Program-made: the position numbers and the translations under genes
Shown here: positions 55,463 to 64,000 of the stretch, in pieces
Numbering within the stretch: position 1 is the first letter of the stretch
Layout: every line of letters begins with the position of its first letter
Notes under the pieces: generated by a model
The model's input: only the letters and a program-made list of their open reading frames with translations
Told to the model about the DNA's origin: nothing
The model's database searches: none
Source of the DNA: Rhodophyticola sp. CCM32
Lineage (GTDB): Bacteria; Pseudomonadota; Alphaproteobacteria; Rhodobacterales; Rhodobacteraceae
Reading direction: 5' to 3'
NCBI RefSeq assembly: GCF_004751985.1
Contig: NZ_CP038492.1
Span: 1,240,001-1,304,000, forward strand
Length of the DNA stretch: 64,000 nucleotides

Positions 55463-55924
55463 ATGAAACTGAGCACCAAAGGCCGTTACGCGATGGTTGC
55501 GCTGGCGGATCTGGCCCTCGAAAAGGCAGGAACGCTGACCTCGCTGTCCGAGATCGCGAAGCGGCAGGACATCTCTTTGCCCTATCTGGAACAGTTGTTT
55601 GTGAAGCTGCGCCGGGCGGGTCTTGTCGAGTCTGTGCGCGGGCCGGGTGGTGGATATCGGCTGGCGAAGGCCCCGACAGAGATTCGCGTGGTGGAGATTT
55701 TCGCGGCGGTGGATGAAACGGTCAGCGCGCTGCATACCGGTGCGGGGGCATCCGGCGGCAGTTCCGGCAGCCGGGCGCAAAGCATGACCAACCGGCTTTG
55801 GGAGAGTCTGAGCGCCCATGTCTATGTCTATCTGCATCAGACCCGCCTGTCGGATGTGGTGAGCAATGAGCTGACACCCTGCCCGGCGGTGCCCAATCTG
55901 TTTGAAGTTGTGGATGAGGCGTGA
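55463..55924 (+). CDS. iscR: Rrf2-family Fe-S regulator IscR
   Basis: 153 residues. Winged helix MKLSTKGRYAMVALADLALE ... ISLPYLEQLFVKLRRAGLVESVRGPGGGYRL. E. coli IscR holds its 2Fe-2S with three Cys and a His; here the region around residues 92-107 has none, and the only Cys is C140 in ELTPCPAV. A one-Cys IscR with unusual cluster ligation has been described in Rhodobacter sphaeroides, and this protein fits that type. First gene of the suf operon. Confidence 0.9.
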   Translation: MKLSTKGRYAMVALADLALEKAGTLTSLSEIAKRQDISLPYLEQLFVKLRRAGLVESVRGPGGGYRLAKAPTEIRVVEIFAAVDETVSALHTGAGASGGSSGSRAQSMTNRLWESLSAHVYVYLHQTRLSDVVSNELTPCPAVPNLFEVVDEA

Positions 55925-56069
55925 GCGGCGCCCCTGACCAGATTGTGCCGCGATGCGCGGCATTGGGGTTTGCCGGTTCATGTGGCGCCCCGAGCCTGCC
56001 GGATTGGCCGGCGGGGCAGGAGGAAGGTCGGCAAGCCTCCGGCGGAAGTATTTTTGAGATAGAGAAGCC
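55925..56069 (+). repeat. GC-rich dispersed repeat ending at the desulfurase start codon
   Basis: Inverted repeats GCCGGATTGGCCGGC and GCCTCCGGCGG, then the tail GAAGTATTTTTGAGATAGAGAAG, 2 bp before ATG 56070. The tail is the same as at 3497-3524. The GAGAAG near the ATG probably acts as ribosome site, so the repeat supplies translation signals to the gene. Confidence 0.6.
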
Positions 56070-57113
56070 ATGAGCCGGGTGTATCTGGACCATAACGCGA
56101 CGATGCCTTTGCGGGCAGAGGCCCGGGACGCGATGATCGCGGCGATGGATCTGGTGGGCAACCCGTCTTCGGTGCATGCGGAAGGCCGGGCGGCCAAGGC
56201 CCTGGTTGAAAAGGCGCGGGCGCAGGTGGCAAGGGCCGTGGGGGCGGAGGCCGCCGATATTGTCTTTGTGTCCAGCGCGACCGAGGCGGCGGCTTTGGCC
56301 CTGGCCGGTCGGGGCCTCCATGGCGCGGCGATTGAACATGATGCGGTGCGCGCCTGGATTTCCGGGGATCTGCCGGTGGATGCGCAGGGCCATGTGCAGA
56401 TCAGGGTGCCGGAACAAAGCGTGTTGCAATATGCCAATTCCGAGACCGGGATCGTGCAGGACCTGCCCGAGGGGCTGGCGGTGTGCGACATGACCCAGGC
56501 ATTCGGCAAGCTGCCGGTGGCGTTTGACTGGTCCGGCGTGCAGATGGCGTTGATCTCGGCCCATAAGATTGGCGGGCCGAAGGGCATTGGCGCTTTGGTG
56601 ATGCGGCGGGGGTTGGATATCGCGGCGCAGATCAAGGGCGGCGGGCAGGAGATGGGACGGCGGTCGGGCACGGAGAATGTGATTGGCATTGCCGGATTTG
56701 GGGGTGCGGCGGATGCTGTCACACAAGATATGGATGGCGGCATCTGGGACAGGGTTGCCAAACTTAGAAATATTCTAGAAACATCTCTGGACCTCGCGAC
56801 GAAAGAGACTATTTTTATCGGGAAAGAGGTCACGCGCCTGCCGAACACGTCCTGCATCGTGACGCCGGGCTGGAAGGGCGAGACACAGGTGATGCAGATG
56901 GACCTGGCCGGGTTCGCCATATCGGCGGGATCGGCCTGTTCCAGCGGCAAGGTGAAATCCAGCACGGTGTTGCGTGCGATGGGCTTTGATGAGGCGGCGG
57001 CAAGCAGTGCGATCCGCGTGTCGCTTGGGCCCGGGACGACAGAAGACGAGGTCATGCGGTTTTGCGAGGCCTGGTCAGGCGCATATGCCCGGTTTCGGGC
57101 GCGGACCGCATGA
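56070..57113 (+). CDS. Cysteine desulfurase (IscS/NifS type)
   Basis: 347 residues, somewhat short for IscS (about 404). A PLP enzyme that takes sulfur from cysteine for Fe-S assembly. Starts MSRVYLDHNATMPL; PLP Lys166 in SAHKIGGPKG; GGGQEMGRRSGTENV; catalytic C290 in SAGSACSSGK. It lies between iscR and sufB, so serves the SUF system. Confidence 0.9.
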   Translation: MSRVYLDHNATMPLRAEARDAMIAAMDLVGNPSSVHAEGRAAKALVEKARAQVARAVGAEAADIVFVSSATEAAALALAGRGLHGAAIEHDAVRAWISGDLPVDAQGHVQIRVPEQSVLQYANSETGIVQDLPEGLAVCDMTQAFGKLPVAFDWSGVQMALISAHKIGGPKGIGALVMRRGLDIAAQIKGGGQEMGRRSGTENVIGIAGFGGAADAVTQDMDGGIWDRVAKLRNILETSLDLATKETIFIGKEVTRLPNTSCIVTPGWKGETQVMQMDLAGFAISAGSACSSGKVKSSTVLRAMGFDEAAASSAIRVSLGPGTTEDEVMRFCEAWSGAYARFRARTA

Positions 57114-57185
57114 GCGGGGCGCGGATGCGATGAAGGATGAAACAGGGGGCGCTTGCGTGTCCTCAGGAACAAGGCGGAATGACCC

Positions 57186-58706
57186 ATGACAGCACTTGAC
57201 ACGGATATTCGCGATGGCGTGGATCGCGAGACGGTGGAAACCGTGCAGGCGATGGGCGGCGCCTATAAATACGGCTGGGAAACCGAGATCGAGATGGACT
57301 ACGCGCCGAAAGGCGTGAGCGAGGATATCGTGCGTCTGATCTCGGGCAAGAATGATGAACCCGACTGGATGACCGACTGGCGTTTGCAGGCTTTCAAGCG
57401 CTGGAAGCAGATGGAAGAACCGAATTGGGCGATGGTGCATTATCAGCCGATCGACTATCAGGATCAGTATTACTATGCCCGGCCCAAGAGCATGGAAGAA
57501 AAGCCGAAATCGCTGGATGAGGTCGACCCGAAACTGCTGGCCACCTATGACAAGCTGGGCATTCCGCTGAAAGAGCAGAGAATACTGGCCGGTGTCGAAG
57601 GCGCCGATGCGGCCCCGGCGGAAGGGCGCAAGGTGGCCGTTGATGCGGTGTTTGATAGTGTCTCGGTCGGCACAACTTTCCAGAAGGAATTGCAGGAAGC
57701 GGGGGTGATTTTCTGCTCGATCTCCGAGGCGATCCGGGAACATCCTGATCTGGTGAAGAAATATCTGGGCTCGGTCGTGCCGATCACCGATAATTTCTTT
57801 GCCACACTGAACAGCGCGGTCTTTTCCGACGGCTCTTTTGTCTATGTCCCGCCGGGCGTGCGCTGCCCGATGGAGTTGAGCACCTATTTCCGGATCAATG
57901 CCGAGAATACCGGCCAGTTCGAGCGGACGCTGATCATCGCCGACAAGGGCAGTTATGTCAGCTATCTTGAGGGCTGCACCGCGCCGCAGCGCGACACCCA
58001 TCAACTGCATGCCGCGGTGGTGGAACTGGTCGCGCTGGAAGATGCGGAGATCAAGTATTCCACGGTGCAGAACTGGTATCCGGGCGATGAGAACGGCAAG
58101 GGCGGCATCTATAACTTTGTCACCAAACGCGCCGATTGCCGGGGCGACCGGTCAAAAGTGATGTGGACCCAGGTGGAGACCGGCTCGGCCGTGACCTGGA
58201 AATACCCGTCCTGCATTCTGCGGGGGGCGGGCAGCCAGGGTGAGTTCTACTCCATCGCGATTGCCAACAACATGCAGCAGGCCGATACCGGCACCAAGAT
58301 GATCCATCTGGGCAAGGACACCAAATCGCGGATCGTCTCCAAGGGGATCAGTGCGGGCAAGGCACAGAACACCTATCGCGGGCTGGTTTCGATGCATCCG
58401 AAAGCCAGGGACGCGCGGAACTATACCCAGTGCGACAGTCTGCTGATCGGCGATCAATGCGGCGCACATACGGTGCCTTATATCGAGGTGAAGAACAATT
58501 CCGCCCGGGTGGAGCATGAGGCGACGACGTCCAAGGTGGATGATGATCAACTGTTTTATTGCCGCCAGCGCGGCATGGACGAGGAAGAGGCCGTGGCGCT
58601 TGTGGTCAACGGGTTCTGCAAGGAAGTGTTGCAGGCCCTGCCGATGGAATTTGCCATGGAAGCGCAACAGCTTGTGGCGATCTCGCTGGAAGGATCAGTC
58701 GGGTGA
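57186..58706 (+). CDS. sufB: Fe-S cluster assembly scaffold SufB
   Basis: 506 residues. Core subunit of SufBC2D on which clusters form. Features are [121 protein letters not shown]. The stop overlaps the next start (GTGA), so the FkbM gene is translationally coupled to it. Confidence 0.97.
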   Translation: MTALDTDIRDGVDRETVETVQAMGGAYKYGWETEIEMDYAPKGVSEDIVRLISGKNDEPDWMTDWRLQAFKRWKQMEEPNWAMVHYQPIDYQDQYYYARPKSMEEKPKSLDEVDPKLLATYDKLGIPLKEQRILAGVEGADAAPAEGRKVAVDAVFDSVSVGTTFQKELQEAGVIFCSISEAIREHPDLVKKYLGSVVPITDNFFATLNSAVFSDGSFVYVPPGVRCPMELSTYFRINAENTGQFERTLIIADKGSYVSYLEGCTAPQRDTHQLHAAVVELVALEDAEIKYSTVQNWYPGDENGKGGIYNFVTKRADCRGDRSKVMWTQVETGSAVTWKYPSCILRGAGSQGEFYSIAIANNMQQADTGTKMIHLGKDTKSRIVSKGISAGKAQNTYRGLVSMHPKARDARNYTQCDSLLIGDQCGAHTVPYIEVKNNSARVEHEATTSKVDDDQLFYCRQRGMDEEEAVALVVNGFCKEVLQALPMEFAMEAQQLVAISLEGSVG

Positions 58707-59572
58707 CCAAGGCTGCAGTGAAGGCCAGCACGGTTCCCGAGGCGCCATTCTCGGACACCAGCGGGCTGATTGATCGCCATCTGCAAAACGACAAGCTGCA
58801 CCCGGTTGTGGCCAAAGCGCTTGGCCGCTTGGCGCGGTTCATGACCCCGCGCGGCACCCGGGTGGTATTAAGCCATCGCTATGACAGGCCGGTGTTTTTC
58901 ACCTTCAACAATCCCGACGACCGCATTCATAAAAACCACATGCGCGGGCGATTTTACGAATCCGAACAACTGGCCGAGATTGCGGGCCATATGCGCAAGA
59001 ACGGCACCTATCTGGATGTGGGCGCCAATGTGGGCAATCACACAATGTATATGCTGATGTTTGGCGGCGCGGCCAAAGTCATCCCGGTGGAGCCGAACCC
59101 GGAGGCGATCCCGCTTTTGACCTCGAACCTGATATTGAACGGTTTGATGGATAGGGTCGACCTGACAGCGCTTGGATACGGTCTGGATGCGGACTCAGAA
59201 GACGGGCTTCATATTGACAATCCGCGTGGCAATCTGGGCTGGGCCAGACTGAAACGGCAAACCGGTGAGGCCGGGGCGATTTCGGTACGACGTGGCGATG
59301 ATCTGGTGGGCAAAACCCGGATCGACATGATCAAGATGGATGTGGAAGGCATGGAAATCGGCGCTTTGCAGGGCCTGCGGGAGACAATCGCGCGCTGTCG
59401 TCCGAAGATTTTCATCGAGGTGGATCATCGCAACCGGGAGGTGTTTGACGCGCTGATGGACGAGTGGGGCTATGAGAAGGTGACGGAATTTTCCTCTTCG
59501 AAGGTGAATCAGAACCTGCTGATGAAGCCAAAACCCAAGCCGAGGCTGAAATCGAAGCGGAAACCGAAATGA
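58703..59572 (+). CDS. FkbM family methyltransferase (first of pair)
   Basis: 289 residues from GTG 58703, overlapping the sufB stop by 4 bp. SAM fold: [69 protein letters not shown] basic C-terminal tail [16 protein letters not shown] follows. FkbM proteins O-methylate sugars, polyketides and other small groups. Its position inside the suf operon is unusual; the substrate is unknown. Confidence 0.85.
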   Translation: MTKAAVKASTVPEAPFSDTSGLIDRHLQNDKLHPVVAKALGRLARFMTPRGTRVVLSHRYDRPVFFTFNNPDDRIHKNHMRGRFYESEQLAEIAGHMRKNGTYLDVGANVGNHTMYMLMFGGAAKVIPVEPNPEAIPLLTSNLILNGLMDRVDLTALGYGLDADSEDGLHIDNPRGNLGWARLKRQTGEAGAISVRRGDDLVGKTRIDMIKMDVEGMEIGALQGLRETIARCRPKIFIEVDHRNREVFDALMDEWGYEKVTEFSSSKVNQNLLMKPKPKPRLKSKRKPK

Positions 59573-60483
59573 ACGCTCCCGCGACCCCCGGCAAGGCCCA
59601 TCCGGCAAAACGGCGCGCGGTCTTGCGTGCGGCGCTGGCCCCATCACGACCGATGCGGGTCTGTGATGTGGGCGCCAACCCGCTCAGCGACCCGCCTTAT
59701 AAACCGCTCTTGGATGACGGGCTTTGCCATGTCTTTGGGTTTGAGCCGAACCCGGAGGCGTTTGAAGAGTTGCAAAAAGCGAAATCGGCGCAGGAGACCT
59801 ATTTCAAAGAAGCCGTGGGCCTGCCCGGTGACCGGACGCTTTATCTGCATCCCTGGTCCGGTTTTTCATCGCTTTATCCAATGGACCGGGTTGCCCTGAA
59901 ATCCATTGGCAAAGAGAAATGGATCAGACCGGCGAAAACCCGGGAAGTCCCCCTGAACCCGGTGACGCTGGATATGCTGGCCGATCTGCCTGCGATTGAT
60001 CTGCTGAAGATGGATCTGCAAGGCGGCGAGTTGGAGGTGCTGCGCGGCGGGATCGGCAAGTTGAGCCAGACCGTCGCGGTCGTGACCGAGGTTCGGTTTC
60101 ATCGGATTTACGAAAATGAACCGCTCTTCGGCGATCTGGATCAGGAATTGCGCCGTCAGGGATTCAAACTGCACAAGTTCATGTTCACCAAATCGGTGAT
60201 GATGCCCCATGATCATGAAGACAAGGTTCTGCGACCCCGTCTGACCAGCCAGTTGCTGGATGGCGATGCGGTGTATATCCGCGATACGGATTGGGCAGAA
60301 ACCCTGACCGATGATCAGCTGATCTATCTGGCGCTGGCCGCCGATACGGTTTTTGACAGCCCCGACATGACGCTTCTGTGCCTTGATATCCTGTCGTCAC
60401 GGGGGCAGGTGCCGGGTGATCTGGCCGCAGAATATATCGCCGAATTCCCCGTCCATCAGTTACGCAAGGAAGAGACGCAATGA
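59569..60483 (+). CDS. FkbM family methyltransferase (second of pair)
   Basis: 304 residues. Starts in the stop of the preceding gene (ATGA). SAM fold: MRVCDVGANPLSDPPYKPLL, VFGFEPNPEAFEELQKAK, LDMLADLPAIDLLKMDLQGGELEVLRGG, VAVVTEVRFHRIY. Only loosely similar to its neighbour, so not a recent duplicate. It shares 4 bp with the cupin gene, so sufB, both FkbM genes and the cupin gene form one tightly coupled block. Confidence 0.84.
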   Translation: MNAPATPGKAHPAKRRAVLRAALAPSRPMRVCDVGANPLSDPPYKPLLDDGLCHVFGFEPNPEAFEELQKAKSAQETYFKEAVGLPGDRTLYLHPWSGFSSLYPMDRVALKSIGKEKWIRPAKTREVPLNPVTLDMLADLPAIDLLKMDLQGGELEVLRGGIGKLSQTVAVVTEVRFHRIYENEPLFGDLDQELRRQGFKLHKFMFTKSVMMPHDHEDKVLRPRLTSQLLDGDAVYIRDTDWAETLTDDQLIYLALAADTVFDSPDMTLLCLDILSSRGQVPGDLAAEYIAEFPVHQLRKEETQ

Positions 60484-60991
60484 CCGCGACATCCCCCGTT
60501 CTCACCCCCGACGAGGCCAATGGATTTCCGATGCAGCCGGGCCAGCCCTCCGAGAAGTTCGGGGCCAAGCTTGTTGATGTGAACGGCCCCCTTGGCCTGA
60601 CCGCGATCGGGGCGATGATGACCATCGTCCAGCCCGGCAAACGGGCGTTTCCGTTTCACAATCATCTGGCCAATGACGAGATGTTCGTGATCCTGGAAGG
60701 GCAGGGGACCTATCGCTTTGGCGATGCGGAATATGCGGTGAAGGCCGGGGATATCTGCGGTGCCCCGAAAGGCGGGCCAGACCGGGCGCATCAGCTGATC
60801 AATACCGGGGATGGGGTGCTGCGCTATCTGGGCATTTCCACCCGCAACGACCCCGATGTGGTGGAATATCCTGACAGCGGAAAATTCGCCGCCCTGGCTG
60901 TCGCGCCGGGGCGGATTTCATGTCGGCCCATCTGCGTTTTATCGGCCGGGTCGAGGACAGCACCGATTACTGGGACGGAGAAGAGCTGTAA
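60480..60991 (+). pseudogene. Cupin-domain protein gene with a one-base frameshift near the 3' end
   Basis: About 170 codons. The cupin barrel is clear: MTIVQPGKRAFPFHNHLANDEMFVILEGQGTYRFGDAEYAVKAGDICGAPKGGPDRAHQLINTGDGVLRYLGIST (metal His and Glu). After ALAVAPG the expected frame needs one more G in the run at 60908-60911: the shifted frame gives GADFMSAHLRFIGRVEDSTDYWDGEEL then TAA at 60989-60991. Read literally, translation instead continues out of frame to 61049. Either a real recent mutation or a sequencing/assembly error. The metal site is upstream of the shift, so partial function is possible. Confidence 0.75.
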
Positions 60992-61105
60992 CCGTCACAC
61001 CGCTTTTGATTGCCACGGGCAGGCGCCATTGTCCTGCCGGGAATTTTAAAAACACGCAGGCCCGGATGCGACCGGGTCGCCATGACAGATGAGAAGAGAG
61101 AAAAG

Positions 61106-61861
61106 ATGTTAGAGATCAAGAACCTGCATGTATCCCTTGAGGAAGAGGACAAGGTGATCCTGAAGGGTGTGGACCTGACGGTTGAGACCGGGAAGGTGCA
61201 TGCGATCATGGGACCCAACGGGTCGGGTAAATCGACGCTCAGCTATGTGTTGTCCGGTCGCGATGGCTATGAGGTGACCGAAGGGTCGGCCATGCTGGAA
61301 GGCGCGGATATTCTGGATATGGACCCCGAGGAACGCGCCGCTGCCGGCCTGTTTCTGGCGTTTCAATACCCGGTCGAGATCCCCGGTGTCGGCAACATGA
61401 CCTTCCTGCGCACGGCAGTGAATGCACAGCGCAAGGCGCGCGGCGAGGAAGAGATGAGCGCCGCCGAATTCCTGAAAGTGATCCGTGCGAAAGCCAAGGC
61501 GCTGAAAATCGACGCCGACATGCTGAAACGCCCGGTGAATGTGGGCTTTTCCGGCGGGGAGAAAAAGCGCAACGAAATCCTGCAAATGGCGATGCTGGAA
61601 CCGAAAATGTGCATTCTGGATGAAACCGATTCAGGGCTTGATGTGGATGCGATGAAACTGGTTGCCGAAGGGGTGAATGCGCTCCGCGATGCGGGCCGTG
61701 GTTTTCTGGTAATCACCCATTATCAACGCCTGCTGGACCATATCAAACCCGATTTCGTGCATATCATGGCCGATGGCCAGATCGTGAGAACCGGCGGCCC
61801 GGAACTGGCCCTGGAGGTGGAACAGAACGGATATGCCGATATTCTGGCGGAGGTGGCGTAA
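61106..61861 (+). CDS. sufC: Fe-S assembly ATPase SufC
   Basis: 251 residues from ATG 61106 (MTDEKREKMLEIKN at 61082 is an alternative). ABC-type ATPase of SufBC2D: Walker A MGPNGSGKSTLSYVL, Q-loop FLAFQYPVEIPGV, signature FSGGEKKRNEILQM, Walker B MCILDETDSGLDVDAM, His switch VITHYQRLL. The stop overlaps the sufD start (TAATG). About 115 bp separates it from the cupin, so a weak internal promoter is possible. Confidence 0.97.
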   Translation: MLEIKNLHVSLEEEDKVILKGVDLTVETGKVHAIMGPNGSGKSTLSYVLSGRDGYEVTEGSAMLEGADILDMDPEERAAAGLFLAFQYPVEIPGVGNMTFLRTAVNAQRKARGEEEMSAAEFLKVIRAKAKALKIDADMLKRPVNVGFSGGEKKRNEILQMAMLEPKMCILDETDSGLDVDAMKLVAEGVNALRDAGRGFLVITHYQRLLDHIKPDFVHIMADGQIVRTGGPELALEVEQNGYADILAEVA

Positions 61862-63159
61862 TGGGGATGGCCCAAGCCAAAAAAGACCTCACAGAGACCC
61901 GGCTGGCTGATCTGAAAAGACCTGACGGTGCGGTCTGGGCCAATGAGGCCCGCGCGGCGGCCGAGGCGCGGCTGCGTCTGGCCGGCCTGCCCACACGGCG
62001 CGACGAATACTGGAAATTCACCGATCCCGCGACGCTGACGGCAGCAGATGCCGGACAGGCGGCGATCTTTGATGCCGGTGACGAGGTTCCGCTTTATGAC
62101 GGGATCGACCGGCTGAAACTGGTGTTTGTGGATGGTGTCTTTGATGCCGATGCCAGCGATGATCTGACGCTGGAAGGGGTTGAGATCGAGCTTTTGCCCG
62201 AGGCTCTGACAAAAGACATCCACTGGGCGAAAGGCCTGTATGGCGTGCTGGAAGAGCGGGGCCAGACTCCGGTTCTGCGCCCGCTTGCGGCGATGAACAC
62301 GGCCTATGCCACCGCCGGCGTGGTGATCCGCGCCACGGCCAAGGTCACGAAACCGATCAGCCTGACCTATCTGCATGAAGCTGAAACCTCGGATGCGATC
62401 CTGCACAATCTGATCAGGGTTGAAGAGGGGGCCGAGGTGACGGTTCTGGAAAATGGCCCCGCCGCTGCGCGTTTCAACAAATGCATGGAGGTCGAGATTG
62501 CCGATGGCGGCAGCTTCCATCATGTCCGGGCCCAGGGGCGGGATCATGAACGCCGGGCGATGACACATATGTTTTCCCGCCTTGGCGCGCGGTCGACCTT
62601 CAAATCCTTCACCCTGACCGCCAATGGCGTGCTGACGCGCAACGAGAACATTATCGAGATTACCGGCGATGATGCGGTGGCCCATGTGGCCGGCGCTGCA
62701 CTTGGGGATGGTGCAAACGGTGCCTTCCATCATGATGATACGGTGTTCATCACCCATGATGCGGAACGTTGCGAAAGCCGTCAGGTGTTCAAGAAAGTGC
62801 TGCGCAATGGCGCCGAAGGGGTGTTTCAGGGCAAGATTCTGGTCAAACAGGGCGCGCAGAAAACTGATGGCTATCAGTTGAGCCAGGCCCTGCTGCTGGA
62901 TGAGGACAGCAGTTTTCAGGCCAAACCAGAACTGGAGATTTACGCCGATGACGTGATCTGTTCCCACGGGTCCACCACCGGCGCAATTGACGAGGAAGGG
63001 CTGTTCTATCTCCGCTCACGCGGGGTGCCCGAAGATGCGGCAACGGATTTGCTGGTTCTGGCCTTCCTGGCCGAGGCGATCGAAGAGATCGAGGATGATC
63101 GCCTGCGCGAGGATATCCTGTTGCGCCTGCATCAGTGGCTGGAGCGGCGGCGGGGTTAA
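61861..63159 (+). CDS. sufD: Fe-S assembly protein SufD
   Basis: 432 residues. SufB partner. RRDEYWKFTDPATLTAAD at the N-terminus, then the beta-helix core and the C-terminal signature GVFQGKILVKQGAQKTDGYQLSQALLLDEDSSFQAKPELEIYADDVICSHGSTTGAIDEEGLFYLRSRGVPEDAATDLL, with the conserved His in CSHGST. It overlaps sufC by one base and is followed 3 bp later by a YIP1 gene. Confidence 0.96.
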   Translation: MGMAQAKKDLTETRLADLKRPDGAVWANEARAAAEARLRLAGLPTRRDEYWKFTDPATLTAADAGQAAIFDAGDEVPLYDGIDRLKLVFVDGVFDADASDDLTLEGVEIELLPEALTKDIHWAKGLYGVLEERGQTPVLRPLAAMNTAYATAGVVIRATAKVTKPISLTYLHEAETSDAILHNLIRVEEGAEVTVLENGPAAARFNKCMEVEIADGGSFHHVRAQGRDHERRAMTHMFSRLGARSTFKSFTLTANGVLTRNENIIEITGDDAVAHVAGAALGDGANGAFHHDDTVFITHDAERCESRQVFKKVLRNGAEGVFQGKILVKQGAQKTDGYQLSQALLLDEDSSFQAKPELEIYADDVICSHGSTTGAIDEEGLFYLRSRGVPEDAATDLLVLAFLAEAIEEIEDDRLREDILLRLHQWLERRRG

Positions 63160-63162
63160 CCC

Positions 63163-63678
63163 ATGACGGTCACAACCGATATTGTCCAAAGCTGGCGGCG
63201 CCCGCGCCGGGTGCTGCGCCGCCTGCTGGATACGGGCCGCCGCGAGGACCGCGCGCTGGTCTATCTGATGCTGGCCTGTCTGCTGATCTTCGTGGCGCAA
63301 TGGCCCCGCCTGCAGCGAGAGGCGGTTTTATCCACCGATGTGCCGCTTGAGGCGCTGATCGCGGGCGCGTTGTTCGGCTGGCTTTTCGTGGCGCCGCTGG
63401 CGATTTACGGGCTTGGCACGCTCAGCCATCTGCTGGCCCGTATTCTGGGCGGGCAGGGCAGCAATTATTCCGCGCGGCTGGCGCTGTTCTGGTCGCTTCT
63501 GGCGACCAGCCCGGGGTTTCTGTTTCACGGTCTGGTCATGGGGATGATCGGGCCGGGGCCTGCGCAAACCGTGGTTGGGTTTGCCCTGCTCTTGGCCTTT
63601 CTGGTGATCTGGGGCATGACGCTGATTGAGGCCGAACAGGCCCCGGAAAAACAGAATTGCAAGACAGGGTTGAGATGA
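63163..63678 (+). CDS. YIP1 family inner-membrane protein (first of pair)
   Basis: 171 residues with four or five hydrophobic segments (about 25-42, 60-80, 105-125, 128-150). The YIP1-type pattern is seen in ALIAGALFGWLFVAPLAIYGLGTLSHLLARILGGQGSNYSARLALFWSLLATSP. Role unknown. It follows sufD by 3 bp and overlaps the next gene (ATGA), extending the suf operon with membrane proteins as in related genomes. Confidence 0.78.
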   Translation: MTVTTDIVQSWRRPRRVLRRLLDTGRREDRALVYLMLACLLIFVAQWPRLQREAVLSTDVPLEALIAGALFGWLFVAPLAIYGLGTLSHLLARILGGQGSNYSARLALFWSLLATSPGFLFHGLVMGMIGPGPAQTVVGFALLLAFLVIWGMTLIEAEQAPEKQNCKTGLR

Positions 63679-64000
63679 CCGATACCGCCACATTGGGCGC
63701 GCTGTTGCGGTTGGCGCGCCACACGGTTGCAAACCCGCGCGAAGGGGCCGCGACGATGTTGAGCTTTGCACCCTCACGTCAGGCGCTGTGGCTGATGTTT
63801 GCCCTGGTGGTCGTGCTCAGCACGTTTTTTGGCGCCATCCTCGGTTTGTTGCGCATCCGGGGCGATGACGCGGTGATGGCGTTTTCACCGGTCTTTCTGG
63901 GCCTGACCCTGGGGGTGATCCTGTTTGTCGCGATGCATGCGATCTATCGCATCGGGCGGGCCTTTGGTGGCACCGGCCGGTTCGAGGAAACCATGCTGCT
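63675..64000 (+). CDS. YIP1 family membrane protein, partial (runs off the window)
   Basis: Starts ATG 63675 in the preceding stop. Reads MTDTATLGALLRLARHTVAN, then PREGAATMLSFAPSRQALWL and two hydrophobic helices (LMFALVVVLSTFFGAILGLL; FLGLTLGVILFVAMHAIYRI), then AFGGTGRFEETMLL to the edge. The GGTGRFEETM block is typical of the YIP1 core, so it is a second, paralogous member. Confidence 0.75.
   Translation, partial: MTDTATLGALLRLARHTVANPREGAATMLSFAPSRQALWLMFALVVVLSTFFGAILGLLRIRGDDAVMAFSPVFLGLTLGVILFVAMHAIYRIGRAFGGTGRFEETML

Noticed and set aside
55397..57202. 601-codon open frame on the minus strand over iscR and the desulfurase
   Set aside because: Shadow of two well-supported plus-strand genes; low-complexity translation and no ribosome site.

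Overview
This 64 kb window comes from a high-GC alphaproteobacterial chromosome, most likely a member of the Rhodobacteraceae (Roseobacter/Rhodobacter group). Supporting signs are a 3TM-type gene-transfer-agent holin beside a GH108 endolysin, an HvrA-type H-NS protein, L21 with a helix-hairpin-helix tail, CckA, a GAAC-N7-GAAC SOS box at recA, an IscR with one cysteine, and short GC-rich dispersed repeats ending in GATATTT-like sequence.

Region 1 (1-12.6 kb) is core chromosome: a lysophospholipid acyltransferase, murI, argC, ccmE, a GTA endolysin/holin pair, otsB-otsA (trehalose synthesis), an M20 peptidase, an H-NS-like protein, tRNA-Ser(CGA), a DUF2059 protein, rplU-rpmA and a GNAT acetyltransferase.

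Region 2 (about 12.6-33.9 kb) is an insertion-sequence-rich accessory island with lower GC and many broken genes. Its cargo is plsY, an EF-P, an RlmB-type rRNA methyltransferase, a D-glycero-beta-D-manno-heptose cluster (split hldE, gmhB, gmhA), a methyltransferase, an AT-rich glycosyltransferase and small unknown proteins. Around these lie three near-identical IS5-type copies, IS630 elements of several kinds, and IS110, IS3, IS256, IS481 and IS1182 remnants. Much of the surface-glycan cargo looks imported. The island ends at a truncated gene just before tRNA-Gly(CCC).

Region 3 (34-64 kb) is core again: a corrinoid/folate one-carbon cluster (ASKHA activase, methyl-H4folate methyltransferase, MetF-like, virulence-factor family), ppx/gppA, rlmE, guaB, an RsmB-like methylase, cckA, a sulfotransferase-like gene, recA, alaS, an Lrp regulator, icd, and an iscR-desulfurase-sufB-[FkbM-FkbM-cupin]-sufC-sufD operon followed by YIP1 membrane proteins.

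The most interesting structure is not a protein system. It is a family of roughly 93-110 bp nested palindromes present in both core and island. Their arm sequences differ completely between copies, but each arm is matched by its partner; the architecture, central loop and TA flanks are conserved. Two copies interrupt an IS5 and an IS630 transposase gene. Removing the palindrome plus one TA restores both reading frames, which shows TA-duplicating transposition. The palindrome ends resemble the ends of IS630 elements in the same island. They are therefore best read as IS630-mobilised MITEs. The island also contains a run of TA-targeting elements that abut with only a shared TA between them.
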